42,170 bases of DNA, taken from the NCBI RefSeq assembly GCF_000170895.1, contig NZ_ABCS01000083.1, forward strand, positions 1 to 42,170, written 5' to 3'. Every line of letters starts with the position of its first letter. Position 1 is the first letter of the stretch. Position numbers and translations under genes: made by a program. Shown here one piece after another: positions 39,758 through 42,170 of this stretch. The notes under the pieces are model-generated. The model was given only the letters and a program-made list of their open reading frames with translations, was not told where the DNA came from and did not search any database. The DNA is from Plesiocystis pacifica SIR-1 (lineage in GTDB: Bacteria > Myxococcota_A > Polyangia > Nannocystales > Nannocystaceae).

Positions 39758-41287
39758 TCAGAGTTGGCCGAGCTGTCCGGCCGCGTTGGATGTCATCTGG
39801 ATGTGGGCGTTGGGGTATTGCTCGGGGCCCAGGGCCCCGCGCATCAGCTCTGCGTTCAAGTCGGCCCGCGCAGTGCCCTGCTCCGCGAGCGCCTTGGCGC
39901 GTTCGAGCTCCTCGTCGATCAGCCCCTCGAAGGTCCCCACGCTGCGGGCACCGTCGACGAAGCGACCGTTGACGAAAAAGCCTGGCGTGCCCCGGACCCC
40001 GAGGCGCCGCGCGAGCAGCAGGTCCGCCACCAGGGCGTCGCTGACCTCGCGGGTCTGGAAGTCACGCTCGAATGCCTCCTTGTCCAAGCCGAGCTCGTCG
40101 GCGAGGCGCACGAAGGTCGAAAAGCCCAGGCCCCCGCCGTCGAGCTTCCACAAGGCCTCGTGGAACTCGGTCGCCTTGCCCTGGCGCGAGGCCGTGATCA
40201 CCGCGCGCGCGGCCGGGGCAGCGCCCGCGTGGATCTCGAGGGGCAGGTGGCGCAGCTCCACGCGCAGGTCGTCGCCGTAGCGCTCGATGAGCGCGGGCAC
40301 GATCTCCTCGTGGGCCTTGCGGCAGTAGGGGCACTGGTAGTCGATGAACTCGACGAGGACTACCGGAGCGTCCGCAGGGCCGTAGCCTGGGGCGCCGGTC
40401 GGGATGGCGTAGCGCTGGTCGTGCTTGGGGCCCTCGGTCTGCGGGGCCTTGGCCGCCTCGGCCATGGCCTTGCGCTCGGCCATGAGCCGCTCGGCCTCGG
40501 CCTCGGCCGAGCCCTGACCTTCGGGGCCGTCTTCGGTGACCTGGCCGTGCTTCGCCGTGCGCATGAACTCGGCGTAGACGGCCTCGCGCTTGATGCCCTC
40601 TTGCATCATCCGGCGGGCGCTGGCGAGCTCGCGGTCGATGAGCGCGTGCCAGCCGGCCTCCTCCTTGAAGCCGAGCACGAACAGGCCGTTGACGAAGCCG
40701 GCGGGCAGCGCCGACAGGCCGAGCTCGGTGGCGCGGCGACGATCACGGACGCGGTCGCCCGAGTAGGCGCCGGTGTCGAGGTCGTCCATGAACTGGTTGA
40801 CGTCGAGGCCGATGACCTCGGCGTGCTTGCGCAGAACCGGGCGGGAGAAGTCCTCCGGGTTCTCGAACAAGCGCCAGTGCATCTCCCAGAACTTGCCCTG
40901 GGCACCGGCCGCCAGCGCGGCCTCGGTGGCGCGCTCGCCGTGCTGGAAGCCGGGCACGGTGCCGGCCCGGAACACGACGCGGACGTCGTCGCCGTAGTCT
41001 TCGACGAGGTGCTTCATGACCTGCCAGGTCCGCCCGCAGGGCGGGCAGGCGTAGTCGGTCCACAGCACGATGGTGACCAGGGGTTGTTCGCCCCCGAGGG
41101 CGTACTCCCGGTCGCGCTCGTCGAGCTCGACGTAGTAGCGGCGCAGGTCGATGTTCGTCCCGGCCTGGAGCGGATCTGGCTTGGCGGGGCAGCCGGCCAT
41201 CGTGACAGTGACGGCGGCCGCGAGCAGGGCCAGCGAGCAAGCGGAGACGACCGCCCGCGCGCGCGAAAGCCTAGATTGTTGAGTCAT
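39758..41287 (-). CDS. Lipoprotein with two DsbA-like domains, first one divergent
   Basis: 509 aa, ATG at 41287. Lipobox MAGC (C33). Domain 1 has a CPPC active site (C81/C84) and its cis-Pro is preceded by Leu (SALPAGF, P195) instead of the Thr seen in all the others, which should change redox potential and substrate grip. Domain 2 is standard: DYQCPYC (C319/C322), RGTPGFF (P435). The linker (about 250-290) is Ala/Glu-rich. CPPC is also found in TrxA-related and some reductase-type proteins. Gap to the next Dsb gene is 39 bases, so they are likely co-transcribed. A plausible division is one oxidising and one isomerase-like domain. Confidence 0.9.
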   Translation of the reverse strand: MTQQSRLSRARAVVSACSLALLAAAVTVTMAGCPAKPDPLQAGTNIDLRRYYVELDERDREYALGGEQPLVTIVLWTDYACPPCGRTWQVMKHLVEDYGDDVRVVFRAGTVPGFQHGERATEAALAAGAQGKFWEMHWRLFENPEDFSRPVLRKHAEVIGLDVNQFMDDLDTGAYSGDRVRDRRRATELGLSALPAGFVNGLFVLGFKEEAGWHALIDRELASARRMMQEGIKREAVYAEFMRTAKHGQVTEDGPEGQGSAEAEAERLMAERKAMAEAAKAPQTEGPKHDQRYAIPTGAPGYGPADAPVVLVEFIDYQCPYCRKAHEEIVPALIERYGDDLRVELRHLPLEIHAGAAPAARAVITASRQGKATEFHEALWKLDGGGLGFSTFVRLADELGLDKEAFERDFQTREVSDALVADLLLARRLGVRGTPGFFVNGRFVDGARSVGTFEGLIDEELERAKALAEQGTARADLNAELMRGALGPEQYPNAHIQMTSNAAGQLGQL

Positions 41288-41511
41288 GGTGCACTTCGGT
41301 TCCTGAGGGGGTGCCCCCGCGAGCGCGCGTCGAAGTCCCGCCGATGTGCGGGATGGCGCTCGAGGTGGCGAGCAGCACGAAGTCCGCCTGTTGCTTGTGG
41401 TTCGGTGTGGTCACCGATCCCAGGACGAGGCGTGCAGCCGCGCGGGACCGGTCCACGCCGGGCAGCGCGTCCCGAATGGACGGGCGCTGCCGAGGCGGAC
41501 AGAGGGTGCGC
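41288..41511. other. Intergenic region before the Dsb run
   Basis: 224 bases between the first Dsb gene and the next upstream gene on the same strand. It contains a short GGGGGTGCCCCC palindrome (41307-41318) near the ribosome site and no clear promoter boxes. A 61-residue ORF here overlaps the Dsb start and is not credited. Confidence 0.4.
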
Positions 41512-42141
41512 TCAGGACCGAGGTGGCGGCGAGGGAGGCGTGGGCGTGAGCAGGGCGCGGAAGCTGGCGTCCGCGGGCAGCGGCAGCCGGCGCGCGCCGG
41601 GGATGGGCGCGCTCAGCTGGGCCAGGAAGGTGTCGCCGGTCGACGCGTTGGCGAGCTTGGGCGCGGGCCCGGGCAGGCCGCCGGCGATGAGCTTGCCGCA
41701 CTCGGTCCCGCCGACCTGGCAGCTCTCGCGCTCCCACAGCTCGGTCAGCAGCTCGGTGCACTGCTCGGGCGTGCCCTCGAGCAGCACCCGGCGCAGCAGG
41801 CTGACCAGGGCCGGCTCGTCGAGGGACTGGGACCACTCCGCGCCGCAGTCGACCAGCTCGCTCACCGAGCTCTGCTCGGGCGCGTCGCAGGCCTCGTCCA
41901 GGCCGGGCGCCGACACGGGCCCGTCGACGGAGACCTGCTCGACGCGGGGATCTGGCGCGGTGGTCAGGGGGTCGAAGCCGGCCGCCGCGGGCAGCAGCGC
42001 GTGAGCCTGGGCCCGCGTCGCGGGGGCCTCGGGGTCGTCGTCACCATCGATCTCGGCGCGCACCCAGCTCGGCGCGAGCAGGGCTGCGAACAGGAGCAGC
42101 ACCCCGAGGAGGGAGACTGCGGGGCCCCCGAAGGGCCTCAT
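41512..42141 (-). CDS. Exported Cys-containing protein (hypothetical)
   Basis: 209 aa from the ATG at 42141 (another Met six codons upstream). Sec signal peptide MRPFGGPAVSLLGVLLLFAA, cleavage probably after VRA near residue 29. The mature part has five Cys (DEACDAP, LVDCGAEW, EQCTEL, ESCQVGG, TECGKL) and a Pro-rich tail. No family recognised. Same strand and immediately upstream of the Dsb run, though separated by 224 bases. Its odd Cys number could leave one free thiol, or allow intermolecular bonding. A possible dedicated client; this is inference from position and Cys content. Confidence 0.72.
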   Translation of the reverse strand: MRPFGGPAVSLLGVLLLFAALLAPSWVRAEIDGDDDPEAPATRAQAHALLPAAAGFDPLTTAPDPRVEQVSVDGPVSAPGLDEACDAPEQSSVSELVDCGAEWSQSLDEPALVSLLRRVLLEGTPEQCTELLTELWERESCQVGGTECGKLIAGGLPGPAPKLANASTGDTFLAQLSAPIPGARRLPLPADASFRALLTPTPPSPPPRS

Positions 42142-42170
42142 GGTGGATCGACGACCCACGACAGCGACGA

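Noticed and set aside
41271..41456. 61-residue minus-strand ORF before the Dsb run
   Set aside because: Overlaps the ATG of the two-domain Dsb lipoprotein in another frame; no ribosome site, no motif.
1..42170. CRISPR arrays, tRNA/rRNA genes, insertion sequences, phage or integrase genes
   Set aside because: I looked for regularly spaced direct repeats, cloverleaf arms and transposase-type proteins and saw none; tRNAscan and ISfinder searches would be decisive.

Overview
The window is GC-rich (roughly 70 percent by eye), with strong G/C at third codon positions and long spurious ORFs on both strands. The gene content points to a myxobacterium, most likely from the Nannocystaceae/Enhygromyxa-Plesiocystis side of Myxococcota. 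This is an inference from family content: AgmX/PglI C-terminal domain protein, a Ser/Thr kinase fused to a TPR array, a TIGR02996-type N-terminal domain, VIT/vWA protein, FG-GAP lipoproteins ending in a WNQHAY signature, and many lipoproteins with acidic or Pro/Ala-rich linkers. No rRNA, tRNA, CRISPR, transposase, integrase or phage gene was seen.

Layout. 1-3.5 kb: small envelope proteins (Pro/Ala-rich exported protein, AsmA-like membrane protein, a duplicated Cys-motif exported protein, a four-Cys zinc-ribbon-like protein, an SRPBCC protein). 3.5-10 kb: a 1352-aa FecR-VIT-vWA-TPR lipoprotein, then a coupled pair of a sigma-region-2-like protein and an AgmX/PglI (TonB-like) membrane protein. 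10-13.1 kb: divergent lipoproteins, one a thioredoxin-like protein without a CxxC, the other a transglutaminase-like protein. 13.2-17.4 kb: a stand-alone receiver protein, an AT-rich gap, and a tight sigma factor / FecR-TPR anti-sigma-like / barrel-like operon. 17.5-21 kb: two tandem FG-GAP lipoprotein paralogues. 21.3-23.7 kb: a small redox/detoxification block (ABM monooxygenase, SDR, DUF4336, MarR) with a double dyad operator. 23.8-27.3 kb: a third FG-GAP lipoprotein with a CARDB-like end, and a PPC-like lipoprotein. 27.3-32 kb: Ser/Thr kinase-TPR, Cys-rich lipoprotein, ECF sigma factor. 32.1-34.9 kb: LysR regulator and a TIGR02996 protein. 35-42.1 kb: the most unusual part, a minus-strand run of four membrane-tethered thioredoxin-fold proteins carrying eight dicysteine domains (1 TlpA-like; 2, 3 and 2 DsbA-like), followed by a Cys-containing exported protein.

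How the genes may work together. The 35-42 kb cluster looks like a dedicated envelope thiol-redox system built from poly-DsbA chains rather than from separate DsbA/DsbC enzymes; no DsbB/DsbD/VKOR partner is in the window. Many neighbouring lipoproteins are Cys-rich and would be natural clients. Two sigma systems (sigma/FecR-TPR/barrel, and ECF near a TPR kinase) suggest envelope signalling. Most convergent gene junctions carry a compact hairpin overlapping or next to both stop codons, probably shared bidirectional terminators without T tracts.
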